Positions 20,930 through 32,935 of a stretch of 64,000 bases of DNA are shown piece after piece. Origin of the DNA: Sesamum alatum. Taxonomy: Eukaryota > Streptophyta > Magnoliopsida > Lamiales > Pedaliaceae. Made by a program: the position numbers and the translations under genes. The first letter of the stretch is position 1. Every line of letters begins with the position of its first letter. Location: positions 8,988,367 through 9,052,366 of the forward strand of contig JACGWO010000012.1 of assembly GCA_034509735.1 (NCBI GenBank), written 5' to 3'. The notes under the pieces are model-generated. The model was not told the DNA's origin and did no database searches. It worked only from the letters and a program-made list of their open reading frames with translations.

Positions 20930-22024
20930 ATCTATCCCCCCGTGTTGGAAGAACAATTAAAAAAATTTCTTTTTTCTGCTGAACATTTGGTACCTCCTAC
21001 ACGAGGTTTTGCAAGTGCCCGGGTGTGGGCTTCGAATATTTTTTGTTGCTTTCTTCTACTGGCCCTTTGATGCCAAGAATTCTGCTCTTCCCGTCCTTGC
21101 TTTTATGAATATTTTTGCATTCTTGCCTAAGTTGTTTTCTTATTCCATGCTTACTTCCATGTTTCTGGTCTTTTGCATGTTAGTGCAATAACTTGTTGGG
21201 AATGTCCCGACTCATTAGCTGGCATGGGCTTAGTGTGTCCTAAAATAAAGTGCCCTCCTGCATATAAGTAATAAAAGGAGGAGGCTTTCCAAGCCTTATA
21301 GTAAAGAATGAGATTTATTCATCTATTCGTTGTAAGCACAAGGTTTTTGACATACATCAAATTGTCAGAAAGAGATGTTTAAAATCAGAAATACATGTTA
21401 GTGCAAGGGTGATATAACCTGTTAGGAAGTTCCCAACGTAGGTAGTGAAGCACCTGTTGTATCAGGGTAGCCGGCCTGAGTGCTGGCTCATGGCCTTTTT
21501 TGCGCGTGATCCTCCTACTGATGGGGCAGGTTGTTAACAGCTTTCTGTTGTCAGCAGGGTGGGTGCTGGTCTGGCTTGGTAGCTTTATCCAGCATGAGCA
21601 GAACAAGACCTGCTGCAAGGGGCAGTAAGCAAGTGCTAGAAACAACAAACAGAGGGATAATCCGAGCAGTAAGTAAGCATATGCATGCTATTATGTATGA
21701 GCTATCACAATGAGATAAGTATGCCTCATGAGGGCGAGTTATTAAGACTTTCAGTCTGAAAAATGAGCAAGAATGTGCCCGTTCTGGGGCAACTTATTAG
21801 GGCTTTTGCAGCTATTAGAGTTGTGCCAACCAAGTGGCTTATTCGAGCTCAAAGCCAGTAAGAATGCGCCAGTAGGGCCGCTTATTAGGGCTCAAAGCCA
21901 GTAATGGTGCACCAACAGGGCGGCTTATCAGGGCTCGAAGCTAGTGAGGTAATTAACCTATTTGACAAAGCAGAGTATAGCAAAGGAGCGAAACATGCTC
22001 TTTTATTTACACAGCAAATGCTGA
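20930..22024. other. Spacer between Tat-2 extra ORF and integrase
   Basis: About 1.1 kb of non-coding sequence probably contains the 3' ends of both opposed transcription units. Except for the tandem repeat at 21,790-21,949, I see no structure or ORF of note. Confidence 0.5.
21790..21949. repeat. Minisatellite, unit about 43-47 bp, nearly four copies
   Basis: Units begin CTTATTAGGGCTCAAAGCC or close variants (CTTATTCGAGCTC, CTTATCAGGGCTCGAAG) at about 21,792, 21,837, 21,881 and 21,924. They include GTGCACCAACAGG-type variants. They are head to tail without spacers, so this is not a CRISPR array. Confidence 0.7.
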
Positions 22025-22995
22025 TCAAGTAGGTAATAAAGTAATAGGCATAGAGTAGGGTGTTAAAGAGTAAAACTTCCTGAGGTTATATGCGTTCCAA
22101 GGTTGGGAGAGCTTTCTGCCGTCAACATCTTGCAGCTCGTAAGCTCTGAATTTGACAATCCGGCTCACTTTGTAAGGGCCCTCCCAGTTGGGGGCCAATT
22201 TTCCTACTGGTTTTAAGGCACTGACCCGTCTCAGCACGAGGTCTCCCACCTGGAATTCTCTCCTCTTCACCCTTCTGTTATAGGCATTGATCACTTTTTG
22301 TTTGTATCTTTCCATGCGGGTTTGAGCATCTTCTCAAATTTCATCAACGAGGTCTAGGTTGGTGCGTAGCATGGCCTCATTGCTTTCCTGCTCGAAGTGC
22401 TGTATCCGGAAGGATTCCAAACCTGCTTTAGCAGGGATCACGGCCTCTGAGTCGTACACCAAGTTGAAAGGAGTCTCTCCTGTAGTGGATCTGGGAGTGG
22501 TCCTGTAAGACCATAACACGCTGGGCAGGGCGTCCACCCACTGCCCTCCTGCTTGTTCCAGCCTAGTTCTGATACCTTGCACCAAGATCCTTTATAACTT
22601 CTACCTGGCCGTTAGCTTGGGGTAGGCTGTGGAAGTGAGCGCTGCTGAATGCCTAGGTCAGCACACCGATTCTGAATTCTCCAGCCCTGAAACTGGCGAC
22701 CGTTGTCAGAAAAAAGAACGTGGGGTAACCCATACCCGCATTTAATTCTTTTCCATAGGAATTTAATCACTTCATCCTCTATGATCTTGGCAAGGGGTTC
22801 TGCTTCTACCCACTTGCTGAATAGTCCACTACCACCAGCAGGAATTTGCATTGTCCTTGTGCAATTGGGAAAGGACCTACTATATCCATCCCTTACTGGG
22901 AGAATAGGCAAGGTGCTGAAAGGGCTTTGAAGGGCTCAACAGGCACGTGGATGAGTGGGGCGTGCTTTTGGAACTGCTCACACATTCTTACCTAG
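22025..22995 (-). pseudogene. Ty3/gypsy integrase (Tat-2)
   Basis: Minus-strand frames give a CEQFQKHAPLIHVPVEP zinc-region end at about 22,970, then FSKWVEAEPLAKI with the core around it, and SDNGRQF, which contains the second catalytic Asp. The glutamate region falls in a break, and WSYRTTPRSTTGETPFNLVYDSEAVIP is clear. The C-terminal GDLVLRRVSALKP, WEGPYKVSRI and PWNAYNLRKFY segments match Tat integrases. There are frame breaks near 22,600 and 22,330. It is cut on its N-terminal side at about 22,996. Confidence 0.88.
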
Positions 22996-25958
22996 TTGAT
23001 TACATCTTTTCTGACAGTGGGCTATGAGTTTTTAGCAACGCCTTTCAGATTAACGAATGCAGTGATGAGGTTCATAACATTGATGAATCCATATTTTCAA
23101 CAGAGCTTGGGTCAATTTGTGATAGCTATTATAGATGACATCTTTGTGTATTCGAGGAAAATGGGAGATTATGAATGAATTTGAAAATAAGTGATTTAGA
23201 TCTTCAAAGCGAAAGAGTGGTACGCTAAGTTAAATAAGTGTAACTTTTGGGTGAATTAGGTAGGTTTTCTAGGATATGCGATATTTGGAGATGGTGTTAT
23301 GTCTAATCCTGCTAAACGTAAAGGTTATTAGGGAATGGAGAATACAGAAATACGGGATTGAAGTTCAAAGTTTCTTAGAATTAGCCGCGGGTATTATAGG
23401 ATATTTGTTAAGAGTTCTCCATAATTGTTGATCTTTGACAAAGTTATTAAGGAAATAGATAATTTTTCTTGCTAGACTAAGTAGTGCCAACAAAGTTTTG
23501 ATGAATTAACGAAGATGTTGACGTTAGCTCTGATTTTAGTTCAATTCTCTTTTAGTGGTGGATACATAGGGTATGCATATGCTTTCAAATGAGGTTTAGG
23601 GTGTGCACTAATGCAAAATAGGAAGGTGATTTCGTATGCATCTCGTCACTTAAGGAACCACTAGTTAAATTACATAAGCTTGATTGGAGGTAACAATAAT
23701 TATACATGCATTGAAGACTGGGAGACACTATTTGTTTGGGAAAAAGGATTTCATATTTTCACTAATTATAAGAGTCAAGGTATGTTTAGACAAAGAAAGA
23801 GTTGAACTTGAGACGTAGGAGGTGGATAAAATTATTAAATGATTATAATTTTACTATCAATTATTATTTTGGGACAGGTGAATATAGTAGCAAATGTATT
23901 GAGTAAGAAAAGTAAATGGAAAGTCATAATGTATCGTTGCTATTAGAAATGAGACCAATGAATGTGAAGTTAGATGTTAATTATGTAGCGGATTTGTTAG
24001 CTACTTTGCAATTTAAGCCAACTACCGTCTTAGTAGTATTAGGATAAGATTTCTGGACCTAAGGTGTAAGTTAACAACTGAATCAGAGTAGAGCTTTAGA
24101 AACTTCAGTTATTTTGGGATTTTCGGATCTATTCAATGCTAAAATGTGATGAACCACTGCTAGGGATCGATCAATAGATGATTTACTGTAATTGGAGTAC
24201 TAATCTAAGAAATTTTGTCCATGTCCTGTTGTAGTAGCTTTCTTTAGGTTGTGATACTATTAAAAGTCTGACTTGTTATTGGTTCTCAATTTGATAAGGA
24301 ATCTTGGAGACATACTATGTTTGATATTTGGAAAGAAACTTATATTATAAGCATGACATTGATTGTCTGACAAAGTTTAGTTATTCGTAACCATCAATAG
24401 TTATAGTCAATTTGTAATGGGTGTTTTGGGAACTACCAACTAGATTTTACATAATTAATATTATTAGGATGCTTTAAGAAATTATTTGAATTTCTGTGGC
24501 ATTTATTAGATAGATGAGATGACATTATTTGTGCTCGATAAGTTTTGTAATGCCGATATATATGAGAGATATTTGGGTTTAAGGATGATAATTTTGGTGA
24601 AATTATATTGATGTGATATTAGAAAAACAAATATTGAGATTAAAGCTCACTAATGTAGTCTTTGTTCATGGATAAGTCTTGGTATATAAGAAAAGAAATA
24701 ATAAAATGGGATTGGTATAATTTAGCATTATTATCATACTTCGGGACTAGATATGTACACATGCATAATGTGTCGTGCTTGTTAGTTTTATATGTTGGGA
24801 AGAATATCTCTAAGCTTGATATGTTGGGAAATAATTATATGTTGGGAAGAAAAAAATGCATATTGATTAGTAAAATATCAAGCTCTACCACATAAGCCTA
24901 AACTTGTATCTATATCTAAATGCAAACGGGAAGAGATCAATATGGATTTTGTCATTTAGGTTACACGCATGTTTAAGATATACAATGCTATTTCGGTAAT
25001 TATAAATAGACTGAAATCAATTCATTTCTTAGCTACACGATAAAGTAATTCTTTAGATAAATTAGTTAAGTTGTACGTTTTAGAAATTATGAGATTGCGT
25101 TGTGTACCTATTTCTATAGTTTTTTTTTTATAAAGGCTCTCGATTTACTTCACGTTTTTGAAAAATTTTACGAAGGACATTAAGTACAAAATTACGTTTG
25201 AGTACATCGTTGTATCCTTAGACAGATGGTAAATCGGAAGGAACAATTCAGACCTCCAAATAATGATGCGAGCTTGTACAATTGAGTTTAAGATAAATTA
25301 GAATAATGAGCTACCATTGACAGAATTTACATATAATGATAGTTTTGATTCTAGCACCAGTATGGCGCTATAGGAAGTCCCTTTTATGAGAGCATGTTGA
25401 GCATGTTGGGATGTTAAGGGATTACAACAACTTGAAGGTCCTGAATTGGAACAATAAATGATAAGAAAAGATAGAAATAGTTAAGAAATATCTGAAGATA
25501 ATACAAAAGCTATAGAAAAGTTATTCTAATAAACACCAAAAAGAGATGGAATATGAGATAGGTGACAATTTTTTTTTCTAAAGGTATTTCCTAGAATAGG
25601 AATATTAAGTTTTGGTAAGCAAGGAAGATTGTATCAGATGTATATTGGTTGTACCGAATTACAAAGAGACGTGGACCATTACAATATTGATTAGCATTAC
25701 TAGTAGAATTATCACAAATACATGATGTATTCCATATTTCTATATTACATCAAAATCGATCTGGTCCTAACCATATTGTACGGGAGCCAGAGACAAATTT
25801 TTTTTTTAAGAGAATTAATAATGTATGTGGAAAAGCCAATAGAGATTTGGATAGGAGCATAAGGAAATTGAGAGGTTGAGGAAAATATAAAGGATAAGTA
25901 CCCATATTTGTTCCTCGAGAGGATAAAGTGATCAAATTTCGAGGACGAAATTTTTATT
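22996..25958 (+). pseudogene. Chromovirus-like Ty3/gypsy pol, heavily decayed
   Basis: Plus-strand reading shows reverse transcriptase (GYEFLATPFRLTNA, then FVIAIIDDIFVYS, the IDD catalytic motif, about 23,020-23,170) and the connection region (AKLNKCNFWV, VGFLGY). RNase H (VISYASRHLR near 23,630) and integrase core (INMDFVI near 24,940, HFLATR, SLDKLVKLYV) follow, then a C-terminal end VFHISIL near 25,730 and DKVIKFRGRNF at about 25,925. More than a dozen stops interrupt it. Everything before mid-reverse-transcriptase is missing. The ending and LTR start are typical of Tekay/Del-type chromoviruses. I cannot make out a chromodomain. Confidence 0.8.
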
Positions 25959-25971
25959 AGGAGGGGAGAAT
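25959..25971 (+). other. Polypurine tract of the chromovirus-like element
   Basis: AGGAGGGGAGAAT directly precedes the LTR start TGTGACGTCCC. This is the normal place for plus-strand DNA priming. Confidence 0.75.
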
Positions 25972-27834
25972 TGTGACGTCCCTAAATTTGTACATATAAT
26001 TGTGGGATTAATAGGTAATTAGAAATCTCAATTGATTGATAAATAAATTATTGGTTGAAACTTGAATATATTAAATCTTTCAGGGACTAAGTTGGAGTTG
26101 TATAAACTTTTGAGGTCAAATTTGATAATTTTGAAAAATTGGTGGGATAAAAGTGGAATTTTATGAAAGTCATTTAAAAAAAAAAGAAGAGAGAGAGAGA
26201 GAAACAAGGATAAGGGTTGGAGTAGTGGTGGCACGTGTCCTGGCGGGTGTCCCATATGCAAGCAGCAACTAGTTCTTTGCCCAAAAATTACACCCTTTAT
26301 ATTTATATTTATGTAATTAATTATACACATATATATGTAGTTGAACACACACACACACTCGATGAACAGAATCCTCTCTTTCTTTTCATTATGAAATACA
26401 GGTAACCAATTATTAGTTAATTTATTATTAAATCTTATAATTATATTATTTAATTAGTGTATTTATTAAATATATTTTATACTATTCGATTTACTATTTA
26501 ACCGGAAAATTGATTGAATCTGAGTATTTATACAAATTAGTGTTCGTGTATAGGTTCAATTGGACGAAAAAATTATAGCCAATAACTTAAAATTATATAA
26601 CCTACTAGATTTAGTAGTTGTTATAATGGATTATTCAAATTGATCGGGTTTATTAACCAAATACATAATTGCAATATTAGTGTTTAAATAATTATTGTTA
26701 TAGTGAAGAATTGGCAAAAAAATTAATAAGATTAGTAGAAAATTATGGTTGAGAATATTAGAAAATTATAATTGAGAAATATTGTATTTATTAAAAAGGA
26801 ATATGAGATTTTTGTAATAATTTCATTTAAGGGTATTATAGGGAACGATGGTTATAAAATATGAGGGGTTTGATGAAATAAGCTCTTAGGAGTTAATTGA
26901 TCAAATATATATATATATATATAGGGAAAGCTTATAATGTCTAATTGTTTAGACAAGGAATGAACGGAAGGTTGAATTTCAATATAAAAGAAATATTAAA
27001 AGATTGGTATAAAATATACAAATATTATTTAGTAATTTCATTTGGAAATTTATGATATATTGATTATGCCTATTATAACCTATTATTAGGATATGGGGAT
27101 AAAGTAGAAGACTAATCAACTCCTTCCACTAACATAATCATTTTGGGATCGAGGTAAGTATAGTTAATTGGATCTATATAAGTATATATGATTATACTTG
27201 TTTGTCATAAACATGGTTGGTATTTGTAAATGTTTATTTGGATTACGTGGTTATTATGTGAAGTTGTCTCTATGTGTTTATATGTGATTATTTATATAAT
27301 ATAAAGATTGACGGACGATTGCCTTATATTATATTCTATTGTTGGGGTTGAATAAAAAGGTTAACCATGTGTACATCGTTAAATTGTGATAAAGAGATGA
27401 CTTACCTAGTTGGGGAACATAGTCAATGGTTTGTGGTGATGTGATTGATGACGATGTGATTGACGATGTGGTATGAGAAAAATGAATATAAGCTAGGTAC
27501 CATGGCGCGTAGGGTACCGGGGTATTCCGGGTAGCGGGGAATATCCTGTGCTGATAGCTACACACTAGGGTGGTGTGGGGATGCCATGTTCGTTGTGATG
27601 TTCTGTGCTGATATTGCTACACACTTAGATAGTGTGGGGACATCACATTCGACGGGTATCCTGTGCTGTATATGATATGACATTGATTGAGATGATGATA
27701 GCTGGCAGAATCATTGACTGATGTACTCCAATTAGGGTAAGCAGCGCCCCAAGAGTATAAACTGTGAATTCCGAGTTTGTACTATAAATTAATGAATGAT
27801 TGTGGTATTAATTACTTTATAGCTTTGTTATGAT

Positions 27835-27867
<33 letters not shown>

Positions 27868-28192
27868 CATTGGTTTGTGGCATGGCATGTGTGTATGCAT
27901 GTATATTGGCTGATTAGCTATACTTATTGAGTAGGCAGTTCATCCCTTGCCAACATTTTTCAGGATATAAGTCACAGTGACTAGCTGAATTGGATCATAA
28001 GTCGTGCTGCCAGTCTTATTAGGTGGGTCAGCAGTGACATCTTGGGTTGAGAGTGACATCTTGGGTTGAGATCGCTAGCTACCCAACTACAAGGATATTA
28101 GATTTTTGATTGAGAATTGTATTTTGAGATTTATTGCTTTTAATATAAATTTCTTGTAAAAAGGGTTAATTATGAAGGACGTATTATAATTA
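25972..28192 (+). repeat. LTR of the chromovirus-like element (about 2.2 kb)
   Basis: It starts with TGTGACGTCCCTAAATTTG after the polypurine tract. The interior is AT-rich with (TA)n runs at about 26,909-26,926 and 27,838-27,862, a GA run at about 26,187-26,201 and an AC run near 26,346. The end is placed by a degenerate primer-site-like sequence at 28,194. A clean CA terminus is not visible. Confidence 0.6.
27545..27670. repeat. Tandem repeat, 58-bp period, in the LTR
   Basis: The motif CTGTGCTGATAGCTACACAC followed by GGTGTGGGGATGCCA recurs at 27,603 (CTGTGCTGATATTGCTACAC). It starts a third time at 27,661. An 18-bp direct repeat (GACATCTTGGGTTGAGA) also occurs at about 28,037-28,072. Confidence 0.65.
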
Positions 28193-28193
28193 G

Positions 28194-28209
28194 TGGTATT
28201 AAAGCGTAG
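28194..28209 (+). other. Degenerate primer-binding-site-like sequence
   Basis: TGGTATTAAAGCGTAG resembles the initiator-Met tRNA site TGGTATCAGAGC with two changes. It sits where an LTR used as a 5' LTR would be followed by its primer site. If real, the LTR at 25,972 is followed by the start of a second element body that is otherwise missing. Confidence 0.35.
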
Positions 28210-28737
28210 TGCTGTAGGGGGTGCTACATGAAGAAGGTGAGAATAATGGTAAAGTAATTTGTTGTGTGATAATATGTTGAAACATAGACAAATTTTCATG
28301 TATAAAAGCTGGAGTAAATGTTACTTGAAAAGTGTCAAGTTGGGAGAGAATGAATCTGAAGATGAAGTTGTCCAGTGACTGCATAGTGTGCTCCCTTTAT
28401 AGCCAGTGTTGAATCCAATTTTGGAGAACATTTGTTAAGTTTCATATACTATTGGAAAGCCTGAAGAGTCAGACTCCTAACCCAACAAACCACACATGAA
28501 TCAGAATTGAATTGGTGAAGATATATCCATTTTAGTTGACCTAGCCACATCTGCCAGATTCTTTGGGAAGGCAGTTACTAGTTGAGAAACATCTGGATTC
28601 TGGCCAATCTACTGGGAATCTGGATGAGATCTTTTAACATGACGTGGCTTCAGGTGTTGGATAGCTGTGTGATATGGAATCCGAGTTGTTTGATTATTAA
28701 GCTTACTGTACGAGCCTTTTCCGTGGGCCTGCCATAT
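28210..28737. other. Unassigned sequence after the chromovirus LTR
   Basis: About 530 bp with no long ORF and no similarity I recognise to other parts of the window. It may be an element leader remnant. Confidence 0.3.
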
Positions 28738-29607
28738 TAGTGTTTACAACTGGGCTTTATGCATAAAAAACCTTACTATTTGGGCTTGGTGGCCCTGTCC
28801 TACTGGGCTGCCCGGCCTGGAGGCCTACTCCTAGGTCTTGGGCTGGTCCTGGTGAATTTGAGGGGGCATCAATTTGAATTATTAAATTATTCAATTGAGG
28901 TACTATGTGATAAGAAACTCAAAGTGTTAATTAATTGGATTAATTAAATATTTGGATTTTGGGATTAATTAATCTTAGGTCTAAGAATTAAATAAAGATT
29001 TTGTGGACTTCAAATTAATTCATTGGATCAATTAATTACTAATTCAAAGTCAAAGTCTATTTAATTCAAATTGTGGTCAAGCCTCAACGGACCATAAGCA
29101 CCTATCATGACTAAAGGCCCTTCATTAGGAGTTCACATTCTCATAAGTGGAGCTCACCTATCCTTTACTTGAAGCAAGTTGCTCCCTCTATATATAGAGG
29201 GAGTGGTTGGGCATTTTTAGTTGCTTAAAAAGGTGTGTGTATCTATATTTCTCTTCCTCACTCTTTTGTATCTCTCGAAAAGAGTTGTATCTTATTCATC
29301 CTTTTCTTAAGAGTTTTAAATTCATTCAAGGCTTTCTTAAAAAATCTTGAACACTTTCTACTTCACAAAAGTGTTGTCCTAGTCCCAGACTCTTGAGTTT
29401 CTAGCAAGGTTCAAAGAGATACAAATTGGTGTTTTGTGTTGACTTGCTAGAGAGAGCTTTGCTGACATCTTGTGCGGACAAAGCAAGAAATCATTGTTGG
29501 TGGAAAGCTTTTGAAGCTTGGACACTCTAATAAAATCAAAGAGGTATTTATCATTTGACTTGCATCGACTAGTTTGTGTGCGAGTGCACGAATAGCCCAG
29601 TTGACAT
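28738..29607 (+). repeat. LTR-like segment of an unidentified element
   Basis: The segment is AT-rich with a strong plus-strand TATA box in a palindrome (29,182-29,203), followed by pyrimidine-rich leader sequence and an ending TTGACA. It is followed by TGGTATATGATCC, a poor match to the initiator-Met primer site. This layout is LTR-like, but no second copy is in the window, and the left boundary (TGTTTAC at 28,738) is a guess. Confidence 0.35.
29182..29203 (+). promoter_or_regulatory. TATA box within a perfect 22-bp palindrome
   Basis: CTCCCTC followed by TATATATA and GAGGGAG gives a perfectly self-complementary sequence around a TATATATA box. Its downstream region (TATCTCTCGAAAAG, TC-rich) looks like a plant transcription start zone. 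Confidence 0.5.
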
Positions 29608-30409
29608 GGTATATGATCCAGTTTAATATTTTATTTATCACTTTCATTGCTCATTTACATTCCTGGCATGGACCGATTCCTTGACTCTACCATTCCAAGT
29701 TATCCATCTCAAATTCGTTGCAAATCGTAGATTGTTTGCGACAATATAAGGCTATCATAAAATCTATCCCAATTTTTGACTAAATGTAATTTGTGAAATT
29801 CTTTGCGACGAATTGAACCATCGTGTTTTCCCGCCAATTCAAAGCTTGCAATGGATTTTGCGATATCTTTTTGCACCTGCTACTTATTAGTCCCAAATCC
29901 ATCATAGATTTGTTACAATTTATGATAGAATTTTTCCCATCCCAAAAATTCATGGCTAACAAACTATTTTTAGGTACCATATTTTTGTTTTGGCTTATGT
30001 AAATTGATTGTTAGCATTCATTTACATCCATCCATCACAGATTTGTTCCAATTTATGATAGAATTTTTTTCATCCCAAAAATCCGTGGCTAACAAACTTT
30101 TTTAGGTACTATTATCTTTCTGTTTTTGTCTTATGTAAATTGATTGTTAGCATTCATTTACATCCATATGGCTAAATGTGTACTAGGAAGTGGACTTGTG
30201 TAGTCTAAGTGTTTTGTAATGAATTCCTAAAAGTGACAAAAAAAGATGTTGTGTTTGAAAATCCATACAATTATTGTTTCACTTATTTACTTACTTGAAA
30301 TGTATCAATGCACTTAATTGCCACTCTAACCATTGTGTTTCTTGAAGACAAAATACTGACTCAAATTTTCTCTCAACTTATAAAAGACAATTATCTTTTC
30401 AGAGGGCTC
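29608..30409. other. Unassigned AT-rich sequence with a tandem repeat
   Basis: Apart from the duplication at 29,899-30,166, nothing is recognisable. A motif ATTTGTGAAATTCTTTGCGACG and several inverted CGCAAA/TTTGCG words suggest old transposon DNA, but I cannot assign a family. Confidence 0.3.
29899..30166. repeat. Tandem duplication, unit about 133 bp
   Basis: The unit starting CCATCATAGATTTGTTACAA and ending CATTTACATCCAT (29,899-30,031) is repeated at 30,032-30,166 (CCATCACAGATTTGTTCCAA). There are about ten differences and small indels. Confidence 0.75.
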
Positions 30410-32058
30410 AAACAATGCCACCTGCCTGGTTGCCCACCCAACTCCATGGTCATTGACACGTGTCATGGGGCCCAGCCTGTGCACTGCCTGGTCACCGTGC
30501 GTGTTCGCAGGGGTGGTCGAGCACATAAGGTTGCATGCTGGCACTATGCACGGGTGGGGGCCCGCTAGCTAATGGCACTGCGAGTGGGCGCGCTTTGCGC
30601 AATCACGGCAAGGCGCAGTCACCTGCGCGCACATGGTTGGACAGTTTTTCGGCGTTCTTCTGAAAATTGAATTTTCTTGAATTTTGCGAAGAAAATTATT
30701 TTGCATATTTAATTTTAGATTAATTGAATTTTTTTATAATTAAATTCTTAACTAATTTGGTATTATTTAAGCATTGGATGCATTGGAGATAGATATCCTT
30801 TTAATTACAACTTGAACATGTATTTTCTGCTTATATTCACGTAATGTGATATTGGATATCACTTTGATGCATGTATATCTTGGATAAAATGATTATTTGG
30901 AATAATTGTGTACTGATGTTAATTGGATTAACATTGGATGATCTGTAACCCCTTAACTGAATGTATAGATTTTCATTTCTGTTGGGTGGGGCCTATGTGC
31001 CTTTCGTTTTGAATTCTGAACTCTCGTTTGTGCCTTGTAATAATAAGGCTTGCTTTCCCTCTCTATGATTATATTCCCTCTAGCTTTTCATTAGGATTTC
31101 TTTTTACTATGTAAAGAGAGTTAATAGATTTTTTTATGAGATTTTAAATTTTACGTAATAAAGCAAGCCCACGAAGGAGAAGGCCCACGTTGGACGGAGG
31201 ACCAAGGTGAAAACCTAAGAAGAATCAAGAGAGATTACAAAGCCCATTAGCATGATAATAGGTACATAGGTACATAACTTTGTAATAGTGTAGGACCACC
31301 CTAGACAGACCATAAACTCACTGCGGGCTTAGTGGGTTTCATAGGTTGGGCTCGTGATCATCCAACAAGGGTATGCTATGTTTATAGTCATGCTATGTAT
31401 TTATTTAATGTTTATGAATATTGGATATTTAGGTATGCAAAACATTAATATGATGAGGTCTTAGTCAGTAGTCAATCAATACAAAGTCCCACTTAGTTTG
31501 ACCAAGTTGAAATATTAGATCCATGATGGACTTGGATCACATGGTTTGACCTATCCAAACCTTCCATCTAGAGCAATGTGGCGAGGAAGCTACCACTATC
31601 GAAATGTGGTCTCAAGAGTCATGGCAAATTTGGAATAGAGGAAAGCTGCATCATTGTTGTGAACAAAGGAATACACTCATTGTTTCCTGTATCATGATTC
31701 GTGGGGATGACAGTTGAGGTATGACTTGGTTGATAGGTCAGGCCTAACACCGAGTACCATGATCCGCTTGGAGTCATCGGAATCATGTAAAGAGTTGAGG
31801 CAAAACATCTTGAAAATCTCATTAGATGAGAATGATATTAGATATCTCCCATGAGGCTTTTTCCATGTGAATCGTAAAGTCGGTGCATGACAAGTAGATC
31901 CCAAGCCCACTTAAAAATGATTTCCCGAAATCCCACTTGAGAGTGGTAAACTTAATAGAAATAGTGGAAGGATTAAAGACTAAACATCATGTCTTCAACT
32001 TAAACAATAATATCACTAACATTTCTTGATTTCTACTTTACATTTCTTAAATGTAGAT
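30410..32058 (+). other. 5' leader of copia C with GC-rich start
   Basis: Positions 30,410-30,650 are GC-rich (GTGGGCGCGCTTTGCGC-type sequence). A TTTTTCGGCGTTCTTC transition to AT-rich DNA is shared with copy F at about 58,795. A conserved island at 31,285-31,376 (with CACTGCGGGCTTAGTG) and two CATGA/TCATG-type palindrome remnants (31,610 and 31,690) correspond to those in the other copies. The sequence just before gag ends AAATGTAGATATGTC, also shared. Confidence 0.7.
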
Positions 32059-32935
32059 ATGTCTAAAAATTCTTTAAACATGATATTGGAGACTAATAAA
32101 TTCAATGGTACTAATTATAAGGACTGGTTGAAGAATCTGAGGACAACAATCGATTTCGAAAACCACGGCTATGTCTTAGACAAGCCGCTCCCGAGGGCCT
32201 TTCCAAAAGGATCCTTGCCTGAAGAACGTTTGAAGTTGACGAATAGCTCGAGGACAACAGGAAGTTCCCTAGTGTCATATCGGCTTCAATGTTTAACGAC
32301 ATCCAGAAGCCATATGACTGGCTGGACGACGTCTCCTCCATAATGCTCCGCATGAAGGATGTTTATGCGGTTCCAGATAGGCATATTAGATATGTCGCCA
32401 TAAAAGCATTCTTTGGGACGAAGTTGGCTGAAGGGTCCTCCAAACAAAGTTATGGGTCAAGATGCTATCCCTAGTGGAGAAGCTCAAACACTTCAAAGCT
32501 GGGCTTGATAATAACATTACATTGACATGATTTTTCAGTCACCTCCTCCATCCTACGACCCGTATATTATTAACTACAAATAGGATTGTGAAGTCCAGTC
32601 ATAAGTTAATCAATATGTTGGTCCATATGAGGTAATGACCCACAAGTTAGTGCCGGTGGTATTCGTAGGGAATGCTTCAACCTCTAAGGAGAAAGACAAA
32701 AGGGTCGAACACTAAAAGAGCAAGAAGGAAAAAGGGAAGGTTGTTGCAACCACTGCTAGCGCTTCGAGCGCCTTTGTTGGCCCGATGGGGATGGGTAAAC
32801 AGAAAGGGAAAGGGAAGGTTGGTATTTCACAGCGGTCGAGGCAAACGATGTCTGCATAAATTGCCAAGGGAAATGACATTGAAAGAGGGAGTCCCCACAA
32901 CTCCTCTCCAACCAAGGTGTATTTGTAATTGAAGT
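32059..32935 (+). pseudogene. copia gag (copy C), broken
   Basis: The start ATG (32,059) gives MSKNSLNMILETNKFNG, matching the other copies. The capsid-like segment is readable to about 32,240 and then frameshifts. The Lys/Gly-rich linker is at about 32,680-32,830. The nucleocapsid zinc knuckle (CINCQGK near 32,850) has stop codons and has lost its final Cys. Confidence 0.78.

Larger units (their letters stand above)
19058..22995 (-). mobile_element. 3' end of a second Tat-lineage Ty3/gypsy element (Tat-2)
   Basis: Minus-strand integrase (22,025-22,995) is followed by a spacer and a plus-strand extra ORF (19,058-20,929). This repeats the arrangement seen at the left end of Tat-1. Gag, protease, reverse transcriptase and both LTRs are missing. 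The left side is cut by the copia LTR and the right side by chromovirus-like pol at about 22,996. Confidence 0.8.

Noticed and set aside
21790..21949. Regularly repeated sequence resembling an array
   Set aside because: Units are contiguous with no unique spacers and no associated genes, in a plant genome. It is a minisatellite, not CRISPR.
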